A stretch of DNA of 48,141 nt. Origin: Comamonadaceae bacterium (GTDB lineage Bacteria > Pseudomonadota > Gammaproteobacteria > Burkholderiales > Burkholderiaceae_C). The stretch is from the NCBI GenBank assembly GCA_008080595.1, contig VIKI01000018.1:1-48141 (forward strand). The letters run 5' to 3'. Position 1 is the stretch's first letter. Each line of letters opens with the position of its first letter. The position numbers were made by a program, and so were the translations under genes. The notes below the pieces were generated by a model. It was not told the DNA's origin. It did no database searches and saw nothing but the letters and a program-made list of their open reading frames with translations. This document shows, one piece after another, positions 9,016 through 18,951 of this stretch.

Positions 9016-10127
9016 TCCCACGCGGGTGGCGGATTTTCCTGGTTTTTTGTCTGATGGCATGGAACCTATCGCCCGCCACCGCCCAACCCCTGAAGGCCAT
9101 GGGCTATCTGGCTTGGTGGATGCCACAGAGTTGGCAAACCCTGCCGCTGCAAGAGATTGATCGGCTCTTTTTCTTTGAACTCAAAGTCGACGCATCAGGT
9201 GCCATTTCAGAGCGCCATGGCTGGCCAGAACAATGGGGTGAACTGCAACAGGCCACCCAAAGGGAAAAAGTTCCCCTGGATTTGACCCTGACGTTGTTCG
9301 ATTCTGAAACCTTCAATCGGCTCTTCTCATCCCCACAAGCCGTCAACAAGCTGCTGACAGACAGCCTTGAATTGGCCGCGCATCCGAATGTGAGCGGCTT
9401 GCATCTGGATTTTGAAATTTATGGCGGCGCATCCAGCAAGGCCATCACCAGCTACAAGGCATTTTTGGCCCAACTCTCACAACAGCTGCGTCGGCTGTCG
9501 CCCTCGCGAAATTTGTCGGTTTTTCTTCCGGTACAAACGGATGATGCACTCTACGATGCACCTAGCCTGGGTTTGATGGATTGGGTGGTCTCGCAAAGTT
9601 ACGACGCGCATTACCGCAGCAGCAAAAATGCGGGGCCTGTGGCACCTTTGGCCGGACAAGACGGGCTCACGTGGGAAAAAGCAATGTCTGATGCGCTGGG
9701 ACTGGGCGTACCCAGGAACCGCCTGATTTTGACTTTCCCCTTGTATGGATACGAATGGATTGTGAAAGACAAGCAAGCCCGCAGCCCGACTCAGCAACCT
9801 GGGCTCACCACCACTTTTTCAGACGTGGACAAAGAATTCTTGCCCGATGTTCAAATCAGCATCACCCAACGGGTTCGGCAATTTGGCGCAACCCATGACC
9901 CCTCCAGCGGATCGTCTTACTATCAATTTCAAAACGAACAAGGCCAACAAGTGCAGGGATGGTTTGAAGACTGGTGGTCTCTGAGCCGAAAAATTGATTT
10001 TGTCAAAGCAGAAAAGCTCGGCGGACTCGCCTTTTTTGTTTTTGGCTATGACAAAGAGCAACTTCTCGGATATTACTTGTATCAAAAGAGACCGAAAAGC
10101 CTGATTGATTTGATCAATCTGCAATAA
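9012..10127 (+). CDS. Secreted GH18-like glycoside hydrolase
   Basis: N-terminal signal peptide then TIM-barrel strands (MGYLAWWMPQSW...), VSGLHLDFEIYG retaining the final D-x-E of DxxDxDxE, QSYDAHY, LTFPLYGYEW; ATGA overlap with bcsQ2. Confidence 0.75.
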   Translation: MIPRGWRIFLVFCLMAWNLSPATAQPLKAMGYLAWWMPQSWQTLPLQEIDRLFFFELKVDASGAISERHGWPEQWGELQQATQREKVPLDLTLTLFDSETFNRLFSSPQAVNKLLTDSLELAAHPNVSGLHLDFEIYGGASSKAITSYKAFLAQLSQQLRRLSPSRNLSVFLPVQTDDALYDAPSLGLMDWVVSQSYDAHYRSSKNAGPVAPLAGQDGLTWEKAMSDALGLGVPRNRLILTFPLYGYEWIVKDKQARSPTQQPGLTTTFSDVDKEFLPDVQISITQRVRQFGATHDPSSGSSYYQFQNEQGQQVQGWFEDWWSLSRKIDFVKAEKLGGLAFFVFGYDKEQLLGYYLYQKRPKSLIDLINLQ

Positions 10128-10232
10128 CCACTGAAACACCCCACCCGACAAAACCCGGCTTCTGTGCAGCAATGCACGCCGGAAGTAAACACATTCAGGC
10201 ATGATAGAGGCCTAGATTTACAAGGAGTGCGG

Positions 10233-12776
10233 GTGTATTCATCTATTTCCTTGCCCCCCTCTGAGGGGCAAACGAACTCTCTGAGCTTGCTGCCCAAAGA
10301 CGCGCAACATCAAAGTCAAGTCAAGAGCTTCAGTTGGCCTGCGCCGCCGTACGCCATTTACACCGCGGCGGAACCTTGGGTTGAGCCACAAATATGTGAA
10401 TTGGAGGGCTTGAATGGGGCCATTCGACGCTGCACCCTGGTGTCCGTCACACCTGCCGAGCAAACCATCCTGATTCAGATTGAACACAGCAAAACGCCGG
10501 TTCCGGTAACTTTTTCGCAGTTCCGCCGTCTGGCGCTGAAAAAACCGATTTATCCACAGGAAATCATCAGCACCGAGCAATTTGCAGACATTTTGGGTTA
10601 CCGCGCCACCGTGCAATACAACCTGGTGCTGGAAAACGGCAACACCGTCACCGGTACGACGGTAGGTTATGTCGAAACCCATTTCGGCTTGTTTTTGTTC
10701 ACCCCACTGGATGACCATGGCTCGGTTGAACGGGTGTTTGTGCCGCGCGAAGCCTTCACCCGCGTCACTCTGGGTGACCACATTGGCCAGATGCTGGTGG
10801 AGCAAAAAGTCGTCACCCCGCAGCAGGTTGAAGATGCCGCCACCGAGCAGAACAGTTTGCGCAAACGCAAGCTAGGCGACTATTTGGTGGACAACGCCGT
10901 GGTGTCACCTGACCAATTGATGCTGGCACTGGATCAGCAATCCAAAATGCCGATGATCCGAGTGGGTGAAGCCTTGACCCGATTGGGCTACATCGACGAT
11001 GACCAACTCGCACAAGCACTAGCCAAACAAAAAACCGAGCGCTCGGTGCCGCTGGGCCAATTGCTGGTGAATATGGGCTTTCTGACCCGTGCTGACCTGA
11101 ACACCGCGCTGGCCCGCAAGATGGGCTACCCCGTAGTGGATGTCACCCAGTTCCCGATTGATGAAGCAGCCTTGAAGAAGGTGTCTGCCAACATGGCGCA
11201 ACGCCTCAATATCATGCCACTGCTGTGGCGCGACAAGTTGCTGGTGATTGCTGCGGTTGACCCGACCCAACGCAAGATGCTCGAAGAGCTTGAGTTCTCA
11301 GTGCAAGGGCGGGTGATCGCCACCCTGGGGGATGAAGTACAAATCACCCAGGCGATCAAAAATGCTTATGAAAAAATGGGGGTACTTGCATGGCCCTCAG
11401 AAGAAGACTTGCTCACCCCTGCCTCTGATGGTCAACACCAGGCCAGTGGCACTCAATTGCTGGAATCGATGCAGCTGCAAGATGTCGGCCTGGAAGAAGA
11501 GCTCGATGATGGCCAGCAAATTGCCCAATCCGACAACACCTTGGTACGCCTGATCAACACCATGATCATTGAGGCCCACGCCCGTGGGGTGTCAGACATT
11601 CATGTCGAGTCCCAACCCAAACGCGCAAAAGTGCGCATCCGTTTTCGCAAAGACGGCCTGCTCTCGCCCTACCTGGAACTGCCTCACACCTACCGCGCCG
11701 CCTTGGTGGCACGCCTGAAAATCATGGCCGATCTGGACATCTCGGAGCGGCGCAAGCCACAAGATGGCAAGATTGATTTCAGCAAGTTTTCCCAACGTCA
11801 CCGGCTGGAGTTGCGCATTGCCACCATCCCCACGGCCAATGGGCTGGAAGACGTGGTGATGCGCCTGCTGGCCTCCAGCAAGCCCATTGCGATAGAAAAG
11901 CTCGGACTCTCGGCAGACAATCTGGAGCAACTGACCCAGTCGGTCAGTCGCCCCTACGGCATGGTGCTGTGTGTGGGCCCCACCGGCTCTGGAAAAACCA
12001 CCACGCTGCACTCGGTGCTGGGTTTTCTGAACACCCCCGAGCGCAAAATCTGGACGGCTGAAGACCCGATTGAAATCACCCAGCCTGATTTGCGCCAGGT
12101 GCAGGTCAACCCCAAAATTGACTGGACTTTTGCCAAAGCGCTGCGCTCATTTTTGCGCGCCGACCCCGACATCATCATGGTCGGTGAAATCCGTGATGCC
12201 GAAACCGCCCAGATCGCCATCGAAGCCTCACTGACCGGGCATCTGGTGCTGTCAACCTTGCACACCAACAGCGCGGCGGAAACCGTCACCCGCCTGGTTG
12301 ACATGGGCATGGATCCGTTCAACTTTGCCGACTCCTTGCTGGCGGTGCTGGCCCAACGTTTGGCGCGGCGCTTTTGCAACGAATGCCGAACCGTGCAGCC
12401 CGCCTCAGAGGAAACCATTGACGAATGGGTCTCCGACTATCTGCACTCTTTTCCTGAGAGTTGGCGGCCTACCCGCGACGATGTGCTGGCGCAATGGATG
12501 GCGCAATACGGCCAAAAAGGCTGGCTCAGCCACCACCAGGCCCCCGGCTGCAGCCAATGCCTGGGCACCGGCATGTCGGGCCGCGTGGGCCTGCATGAGC
12601 TGCTGCGCATCACGCCGGAAATCCGCCGCCTGATCCAAACCGGGGCCCGGTCTGAAGAAATCCAGCATGCCGCTTTTCACACCGGCTTGTTTCGCACCCT
12701 GCGCCAGGACGGCATCACCAAAGTGCTGGCCGGCCTGACCAGCATTGAAGAAATTCGAGCCAACAGCAATGTCTGA
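10233..12776 (+). CDS. GspE/PilB/MshE-family secretion ATPase with several N-terminal MshEN-like motifs
   Basis: Walker A GPTGSGKTT, Asp box/Walker B region FLRADPDIIMVGEIRDAETA, C-terminal CxxC pairs; GTG start after AAGGAG. Confidence 0.88.
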   Translation: MYSSISLPPSEGQTNSLSLLPKDAQHQSQVKSFSWPAPPYAIYTAAEPWVEPQICELEGLNGAIRRCTLVSVTPAEQTILIQIEHSKTPVPVTFSQFRRLALKKPIYPQEIISTEQFADILGYRATVQYNLVLENGNTVTGTTVGYVETHFGLFLFTPLDDHGSVERVFVPREAFTRVTLGDHIGQMLVEQKVVTPQQVEDAATEQNSLRKRKLGDYLVDNAVVSPDQLMLALDQQSKMPMIRVGEALTRLGYIDDDQLAQALAKQKTERSVPLGQLLVNMGFLTRADLNTALARKMGYPVVDVTQFPIDEAALKKVSANMAQRLNIMPLLWRDKLLVIAAVDPTQRKMLEELEFSVQGRVIATLGDEVQITQAIKNAYEKMGVLAWPSEEDLLTPASDGQHQASGTQLLESMQLQDVGLEEELDDGQQIAQSDNTLVRLINTMIIEAHARGVSDIHVESQPKRAKVRIRFRKDGLLSPYLELPHTYRAALVARLKIMADLDISERRKPQDGKIDFSKFSQRHRLELRIATIPTANGLEDVVMRLLASSKPIAIEKLGLSADNLEQLTQSVSRPYGMVLCVGPTGSGKTTTLHSVLGFLNTPERKIWTAEDPIEITQPDLRQVQVNPKIDWTFAKALRSFLRADPDIIMVGEIRDAETAQIAIEASLTGHLVLSTLHTNSAAETVTRLVDMGMDPFNFADSLLAVLAQRLARRFCNECRTVQPASEETIDEWVSDYLHSFPESWRPTRDDVLAQWMAQYGQKGWLSHHQAPGCSQCLGTGMSGRVGLHELLRITPEIRRLIQTGARSEEIQHAAFHTGLFRTLRQDGITKVLAGLTSIEEIRANSNV

Positions 12777-13842
12777 TTCACAGGCCAGTGCCGACCACCC
12801 TTACCAGGCCCTCACCCCTGATGTGGTGATGGATGCCCTGGCCAGCGTCGGCCTGTGGGGTGATGGTCGCCAAATGGCCTTGAGTTCGTATGAAAACCGG
12901 GTTTACCAGGCGCATTTGGAAGACGGATCGGTGGTGGTCACCAAGTTTTACCGCCCCGGGCGATGGACACAAGCGCAAATTCTGGAAGAACACGCCTTCT
13001 CCGCCGAGCTGGTTGCCGCCGAAATTCCGGTGGTGGCCCCACTGTGCTTGCAAGGACAGACGCTACACCACTTTGCCGGGTTTGACTTCAGCGTCAGCCC
13101 CTGGCGTGGTGGCCGTCAACCCGAGCTTGACGACGGCGAAGTGCTGGAATGGATTGGCCGCTTTTTGGCGCGTATTCACAGTGTGGGTGCGGCACGGCCC
13201 TTTGTTCACCGACCTGCGCTGGATCTGGCAAGCTTTGGCATCAGCTCGCGTGAATGGTTACTGGCAAATGATCAAATCCCGCTGGACGTGCAATCGGCAT
13301 GGGAGAAAATTTCACAAAATGCTATTGATTTAATAGCTTCTTGCGCATATTTAACAAGCACTACAGGCCAAAAATACTCAGAAAATGATGGCATCACATG
13401 TGCCAGCGAGCAGCACGCGGCCCACATCCGCCTGCATGGCGACTGCCACCCCGGCAACATTCTGTGGACTCCCCTGGACAGGCCCGCCAGCGATCTGCCC
13501 GGCCCGCATTTTGTCGACATGGACGATGCAAGAAGTGGCCCAGCGGTGCAGGATTTGTGGATGCTGCTCAGTGGTGACCGCACTCAACAAACACGCCAGC
13601 TTGGCGCACTGATGGATGGCTACGAACAGTTCCGCCCATTTGACCGACGTGAGCTGGCTCTGATCGAGCCCCTGCGCACCTTGCGCCTGCTGCACTACAG
13701 TGCCTGGCTGGCTCGCCGTCGGGATGACCCCATCTTTGCCATTAACTTCCCTTGGTTTGGCACCAGTGACTACTGGCAAGGACAAGTGCAAATGCTGGAG
13801 GACCAAATTGAAGCCATGCAGGAAGCACCGCTGGTGGCTTAA
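12769..13842 (+). CDS. srkA: SrkA/YihE-like stress response kinase
   Basis: MALSSYENRVYQ..., IRLHGDCHPGNILW, FVDMDDARSGPAVQDLWMLL motifs typical of YihE/SrkA. Confidence 0.88.
   Translation: MSDSQASADHPYQALTPDVVMDALASVGLWGDGRQMALSSYENRVYQAHLEDGSVVVTKFYRPGRWTQAQILEEHAFSAELVAAEIPVVAPLCLQGQTLHHFAGFDFSVSPWRGGRQPELDDGEVLEWIGRFLARIHSVGAARPFVHRPALDLASFGISSREWLLANDQIPLDVQSAWEKISQNAIDLIASCAYLTSTTGQKYSENDGITCASEQHAAHIRLHGDCHPGNILWTPLDRPASDLPGPHFVDMDDARSGPAVQDLWMLLSGDRTQQTRQLGALMDGYEQFRPFDRRELALIEPLRTLRLLHYSAWLARRRDDPIFAINFPWFGTSDYWQGQVQMLEDQIEAMQEAPLVA
13310..13385 (+). repeat. AT-rich dispersed element (Comamonadaceae-type), in frame inside srkA
   Basis: tgctattgatttaatagcttcttgcgcatatttaacaagcactacaggccaaaaa; related segments at about 17787, 20972, 22563, 27898 and 41240. 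Confidence 0.65.
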
Positions 13843-13937
13843 CGCACTGTGGTTCGGGTTGGGAGCCTATAACGGCAAGGACGCGTCGAATTCAAAGACC
13901 CGAGAGAAACAAGTACGATGTGCCGCCACACACAGGC

Positions 13938-14162
13938 TCAATGCATGGCGCAGCCCCCCGACCCGGTTGCATTTGGACAAGCGCCACATGGGCTCGGTGC
14001 CATCTGAGAAAAATCTGGTGATGATGCCGTGGTGGCAAAAACAGACAGCTTTTTCTCAAGGGTTTTCGAGTGACAACTCGGGCATTCAGGCGTTGTGCTT
14101 GAGCGCACCAAAGCCTCAAACTGGTGTCCACAGTCACTACAGGCATATTCGTAAATGGGCAT
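13938..14162 (-). CDS. FmdB-family zinc ribbon protein
   Basis: MPIYEYACSDCGHQFEALVRSSTTPECPSCHS. Confidence 0.92.
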   Translation of the reverse strand: MPIYEYACSDCGHQFEALVRSSTTPECPSCHSKTLEKKLSVFATTASSPDFSQMAPSPCGACPNATGSGGCAMH

Positions 14163-14186
14163 GACAATTCCTAGAGTGAAAGCAAA

Positions 14187-15440
14187 TTATGGATGGTTCA
14201 CCAACGTGACGCGGGCAAACTTGCGCTTACCCACTTGCAGCACATAGGTGCCTGCACCGAGTTTGAGCCCCTTGTCGCTGACCACGTTGGAGTCAATCCG
14301 CACGCCACCACCGTCAATCAAACGATTGCCCTCACCACTGGAGGCAGCCAAACCAGCCGACTTCAATAGAGCCGCAATACCCACCATGGCCCCGCCTTCA
14401 CCCAACGGCAAAGTCAGCTCGGTGATTTCGTCCGGAATGCCGCCTTTGCTGCGATTGATGAAATCTTGTTCGGCTGCTTCTGCAGCTGCCGCACTGTGGA
14501 AACGTGCCGTGATCTCCTTGGCCAGCGCCACTTTGGCATCCTTGGGGTTGCGCCCAGCGGCCACTTCGGCTTTCAGCGCCGCAATTTGGGCCTCAGACTG
14601 AAAGCTCAGCAAGGTGTACCAGCGCCACATCAGCACATCAGAAATACTCAACACCTTGGCAAACATGGTGTTGGGTTCCTCGGAAATGCCAATGTAGTTG
14701 TTTTTGCTCTTGGACATTTTCTCCACACCATCGAGGCCTTCCAGCAAGGGCATGGTCAAGATGCATTGCGGCTCCTGACCATATTCGGCTTGCAGGGTAC
14801 GGCCCATCAGCAAGTTGAATTTCTGGTCGGTGCCGCCCAACTCCAGGTCGCTTTTCAAGGCCACGCTGTCATAACCTTGCATCAGGGGGTAGAGGAATTC
14901 ATGCACGGCAATCGATGTCCCGGCCTTGAAGCGGTCGTGGAAATCGTTGCGCTCCATCATGCGTGCCACGGTGTAGCGGCTGGCCAGCTGGATCATGCCG
15001 CGCGCACCCAGCGGGTCGCACCATTCACTGTTGTAGCGAATCTCGGTCTTGTCAGGATCTAGCACCAGACTGGCCTGGCGGTAATAGGTTTCGGCGTTGA
15101 TCTTGATCTGCTCGGCGGTCAGTGGCGGGCGCGTGCTGTTGCGACCTGACGGGTCCCCAATCATGCTGGTGAAATCGCCAATCAAGAAAATCACCGTGTG
15201 GCCCAAGTCCTGTAACTGGCGCATTTTGTTCAACACCACGGTATGACCGATGTGAATGTCTGGCGCAGTCGGATCCAGCCCGAGCTTGATGCGTAGCGGT
15301 GTTCCGGTAGCTTCAGAGCGCGCCAGTTTTTTCAGCCAATCTTCTTGAGGAATAAGCTCTTCACAACCGCGCAAAGTCACAGCCAAGGCCTCTTTGGCAC
15401 GGTCCGTTACAGGATAAGAAGACATTTGGGCTTGGGTCAT
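14187..15440 (-). CDS. tyrS: Tyrosine--tRNA ligase
   Basis: [35 protein letters not shown]-terminal S4-like domain. Confidence 0.96.
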   Translation of the reverse strand: MTQAQMSSYPVTDRAKEALAVTLRGCEELIPQEDWLKKLARSEATGTPLRIKLGLDPTAPDIHIGHTVVLNKMRQLQDLGHTVIFLIGDFTSMIGDPSGRNSTRPPLTAEQIKINAETYYRQASLVLDPDKTEIRYNSEWCDPLGARGMIQLASRYTVARMMERNDFHDRFKAGTSIAVHEFLYPLMQGYDSVALKSDLELGGTDQKFNLLMGRTLQAEYGQEPQCILTMPLLEGLDGVEKMSKSKNNYIGISEEPNTMFAKVLSISDVLMWRWYTLLSFQSEAQIAALKAEVAAGRNPKDAKVALAKEITARFHSAAAAEAAEQDFINRSKGGIPDEITELTLPLGEGGAMVGIAALLKSAGLAASSGEGNRLIDGGGVRIDSNVVSDKGLKLGAGTYVLQVGKRKFARVTLVNHP

Positions 15441-15496
15441 AGGGTTATCACTGATGCGACCCATGGGGCCGGGTTTATACTCGAAAGCTGATTTTT

Positions 15497-16945
15497 TTGG
15501 GTGATTTTACGTGGGTCATGCCACGCCTTTTATTCACAGCTGTTGCAGCTTTCCAACAAACATTCAATCTGGATTCTGTTTTGATCAACACATTGACAAC
15601 CTGCGGAAATTTCATCGCCAACACTGCCACCCGTTTACTGAACGAACACCCCAAGCGCATCACCGCCTTGGTGGCGGCGCTGTTGCTTGGCGGCGGCGGC
15701 GGCGCATTTGCTGTGGCCAATCTGGCTCCGGACGCATCCGACCTGCCGGTGCACGAGGTGCTTGAAAACATTCAACCCGCCTACACCACCTCTTTGGACA
15801 ACCCGGTGACTGAGGGCTTGACCCTGTACCGCTCAGACCTCAGCCGCAGCAGTGACAGCACCGATACTTTGCTCAAACGTTTGGGCATTGATGATGCTAA
15901 GGCTGCCGCTTTCTTGCGTAGCAACCCTTTGGCACGGCAGGCTTTGCTAGGCCGCGCTGGGCGCAACATCACCGCTGAAGTGCAGCAGGACCAGAGCTTG
16001 CGTATGCTCACCGCCCGCTGGAGCCCGGATGACACGGGCAACTTCCAGCGCTTGGTAGTCAAACGCCAAGGCCCATCGTTCACCGCCAACATCGAAACGG
16101 CGGCGTTGCAAGCCAGCAGCCAATTGGCCAGTGGCACGATTCAAAGCTCGCTTTTTGCGGCCACCGACGAAGCCAAAATCCCCGACAACATTGCCGTACA
16201 GCTGGCCGAAATTTTCGCCACCGAAATCGACTTCCGCCGCTCCTTGCGCAAAGGTGACCGTTTTTCAGTGGTGTATGAAACCTTGTCAGGCGACGGTGAG
16301 CCCCTGCGTACCGGGCGTGTGCTCAGCGCCGAATTTGTCAATGCGGGCAAGGCTTATCAGGCCATGTGGTTCCAGCCCAGTGGGCCGGACGCTCAAGGCA
16401 GCAAAGGCGGTTATTACGCGCTGGACGGCACCAGTCTGCGCCGGGCATTTTTAAGTTCACCGGTCGAGTTTTCACGGGTCAGCAGTGGTTTTGCCATGCG
16501 TTTTCACCCCATTCTGAAACAAACCCGCCCCCATTTAGGTACCGACTTTGCCGCCAGCACCGGCACACCGGCCCGTACCGTGGGTGACGGTGTGGTAAGT
16601 TTTGCCGGGTGGCAAAACGGCTATGGCAACGTGGTTTTCGTCAAGCACCGCAACAACACTGAAACGGTGTACGCTCACCTGAGCAAGATTTTGGTTACCC
16701 GTGGGCAAGGTATCAGCCAGGGCCAGACCATCGGCCTGGTCGGCTCCACCGGTTGGGCCACTGGCCCGCATCTGCACTTTGAGGTGCGCACCAATGGCGT
16801 GCAGCATGACCCAATGAAATTCGCTCAGAAAAGCGAAACCATCCCGGTGCCCGCCGCACTCAAACCCAACTTTGATCGCTTGGCCCAACAAACCAAAATT
16901 GCACTGGGTGCAGCCGCCAGCATCAAGATGTCCAGCGTGCAGTAA
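15497..16945 (+). CDS. M23 family peptidoglycan DD-metallopeptidase
   Basis: [24 protein letters not shown]...[21 protein letters not shown]...[12 protein letters not shown]; start uncertain. Confidence 0.9.
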   Translation: MGDFTWVMPRLLFTAVAAFQQTFNLDSVLINTLTTCGNFIANTATRLLNEHPKRITALVAALLLGGGGGAFAVANLAPDASDLPVHEVLENIQPAYTTSLDNPVTEGLTLYRSDLSRSSDSTDTLLKRLGIDDAKAAAFLRSNPLARQALLGRAGRNITAEVQQDQSLRMLTARWSPDDTGNFQRLVVKRQGPSFTANIETAALQASSQLASGTIQSSLFAATDEAKIPDNIAVQLAEIFATEIDFRRSLRKGDRFSVVYETLSGDGEPLRTGRVLSAEFVNAGKAYQAMWFQPSGPDAQGSKGGYYALDGTSLRRAFLSSPVEFSRVSSGFAMRFHPILKQTRPHLGTDFAASTGTPARTVGDGVVSFAGWQNGYGNVVFVKHRNNTETVYAHLSKILVTRGQGISQGQTIGLVGSTGWATGPHLHFEVRTNGVQHDPMKFAQKSETIPVPAALKPNFDRLAQQTKIALGAAASIKMSSVQ

Positions 16946-16954
16946 CACTCCCTG

Positions 16955-18079
16955 TTGGCTGCCGTGTCAGAGTTGTACATCGGCCTGATGTCGGGCACCT
17001 CGCTGGATGGGGTGGATGGCGTTCTGGCCGAGTTGGGTGCATCTTCCTGCCGGGTACTGGCCCATGCCAGCAGCCCCTTGCCCGAGCCCCTGCGCGCCGA
17101 GTTATTGGCGCTGAATCAGACGGGGCAGAATGAATTGCATCGGGCCGCGCTGGCCGCCAATGCCTTGATGCAGGTGTATGCCGATGTGGTTCAACAACTC
17201 TTGTCCACCACCAGTACACCGTCCAACCAGGTGATCGCCCTCGGTGCACATGGACAAACTGTGCGCCACCAGCCACAAAGTCACGGCGGCACAGGCTACA
17301 CCCTTCAACTCTGCAACCCTGCATTGCTGGCCGAGCTGACCGGGATCGATGTGGTGGCAGATTTCCGCAGCCGCGATGTGGCAGCCGGCGGCCAGGGCGC
17401 ACCTTTGGTACCGGTCTTTCATCAAGCCGTATTTGGCCGCGTGGGCGAAACCACGGCGGTGCTCAATATCGGCGGCATGGCGAATCTGACCGTGATTGGC
17501 CCCCAATTGGGCCACGATGTGAAGGGGTTTGACTGCGGCCCGGGCAATGTGCTGATGGATGCCTGGTGTCAGCAACATCTCGGCCAGGCTTTTGATGCCA
17601 ATGGCGCATGGGCTGCTGGCGGGAAAGTCCACGCCGAACTGCTGAACACCTTGTTGGCCGAGCCCTACTTTGCCCTGCCCGCCCCCAAAAGTACCGGGCG
17701 CGATTTGTTCAATCCGGATTGGCTTCAGGCCAAGTTGGCCGCGTACCCTGATCTGGCAGCGCAAGACATTCAAGCCACATTGACAGAATTAACCGCTAGC
17801 TCTTGTGCAGACTGCGCAAACAGCTATGCAAAAGATAGCAAATCAGTTTGGGTATGTGGCGGTGGGGCTTTCAACCAGCACCTGATGCAGCGTTTGCAGA
17901 CCTTGCTGCCCCGGTTCACGGTGCAATCCACCACGGTACTTGGGCTCCCCCCCCTTCAAGTGGAAGCCGCCGCCTTTGCCTGGCTGGCACGCAAAACGGT
18001 TTTGCGTGAGCCACTGGCCTTACAAAACATCACGGGGGCTCAAGGCCCCCGGATTGCAGGTGGAATTTTCCCGGCCTGA
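16955..18079 (+). CDS. anmK: Anhydro-N-acetylmuramic acid kinase
   Basis: ELYIGLMSGTSLDGVDGVL...DFRSRDVAAGGQGAPLVPVFH...GFDCGPGNVLMD...PKSTGRDLF. Confidence 0.95.
   Translation: MAAVSELYIGLMSGTSLDGVDGVLAELGASSCRVLAHASSPLPEPLRAELLALNQTGQNELHRAALAANALMQVYADVVQQLLSTTSTPSNQVIALGAHGQTVRHQPQSHGGTGYTLQLCNPALLAELTGIDVVADFRSRDVAAGGQGAPLVPVFHQAVFGRVGETTAVLNIGGMANLTVIGPQLGHDVKGFDCGPGNVLMDAWCQQHLGQAFDANGAWAAGGKVHAELLNTLLAEPYFALPAPKSTGRDLFNPDWLQAKLAAYPDLAAQDIQATLTELTASSCADCANSYAKDSKSVWVCGGGAFNQHLMQRLQTLLPRFTVQSTTVLGLPPLQVEAAAFAWLARKTVLREPLALQNITGAQGPRIAGGIFPA
17787..17855 (-). repeat. AT-rich dispersed element, in frame in anmK
   Basis: Reverse complement: tgatttgctatcttttgcatagctgtttgcgcagtctgcacaagagctagcgg. 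Confidence 0.55.
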
Positions 18080-18080
18080 A

Positions 18081-18446
18081 TCAAGCTGAGAAGCTGGAAC
18101 CACAACCACAGGTGGTGGTGGCATTGGGGTTTTTGATGACAAACTGTGCGCCCTGCAAGTCTTCTTTGTAATCAATTTCAGCACCCACCAGATACTGGTA
18201 GCTCATGGCATCAATCAACAATGACACCCCGTTTTTGGTCATGGTGGTGTCATCCTCATTGGTAATCTCATCAAATGTGAAACCATACTGAAAACCCGAG
18301 CAGCCTCCACCTTGAACGAACACACGCAGTTTCAGATCAGGGTTGCCTTCCTCGGCAATCAGATCCGCCACCTTGGCGGCGGCACTGTCGGTGAACAAAA
18401 TCGGGGCAGGCATTTCGGTTGGAATGGTTTCGGCAACAGCACTCAT
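18081..18446 (-). CDS. erpA: Iron-sulfur cluster insertion protein ErpA
   Basis: A-type carrier with [17 protein letters not shown] and C-terminal CGCGSSF. Confidence 0.95.
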   Translation of the reverse strand: MSAVAETIPTEMPAPILFTDSAAAKVADLIAEEGNPDLKLRVFVQGGGCSGFQYGFTFDEITNEDDTTMTKNGVSLLIDAMSYQYLVGAEIDYKEDLQGAQFVIKNPNATTTCGCGSSFSA

Positions 18447-18503
18447 CTATCTCTCCAGTAAGTTGAACGGGTAAATACTACAGTAAATTCTTCAGGTATT
18501 GCG

Positions 18504-18917
18504 CTACTGGTTATTTGCCGCTAGTTTGAGTGTGGGTTTTTCTTCGATCAGCAATTCTTTTGGCTCGCCGACAAGGGGGCAAAGTTTGCCACTGACCAGC
18601 GCACCTTGGTGCATTTCCAACAATTTGTAGGTCACGTCCCCGGTGATACGGGCTTTGGGTTGCAGCTCCAGCATCTGGCGCGCATGCACCGGGCCATCTA
18701 CTCGGCCATTGATGATCACATGGTCTGCATGCACTTCACCTACAACCACCGCAGTTTCGGCAATCACCAAAATACTGGGGTGCTCGGCTTGGCCAATCAA
18801 GCTCCCACGAATACTGCCATCCAGTCGCAGCCCATCTGCGAAGATGAAATCACCTTCAATCTTGCAACCCAATGCCACCAGACTTTTGATTGGGGGCTGC
18901 TTTTTTCTGTTAAACAT
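18504..18917 (-). CDS. Bactofilin (polymer-forming cytoskeletal protein)
   Basis: Repeating beta-helix pattern (GDFIFADGLRLDGSIRGSL...VHADHVIINGRVDGPVHARQMLELQPKARITGDVTYKLLEMHQGALVSGKL). Confidence 0.92.
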   Translation of the reverse strand: MFNRKKQPPIKSLVALGCKIEGDFIFADGLRLDGSIRGSLIGQAEHPSILVIAETAVVVGEVHADHVIINGRVDGPVHARQMLELQPKARITGDVTYKLLEMHQGALVSGKLCPLVGEPKELLIEEKPTLKLAANNQ

Positions 18918-18951
18918 GAAACGCTCCTGTCAATATTGAAACCGCAATCAC

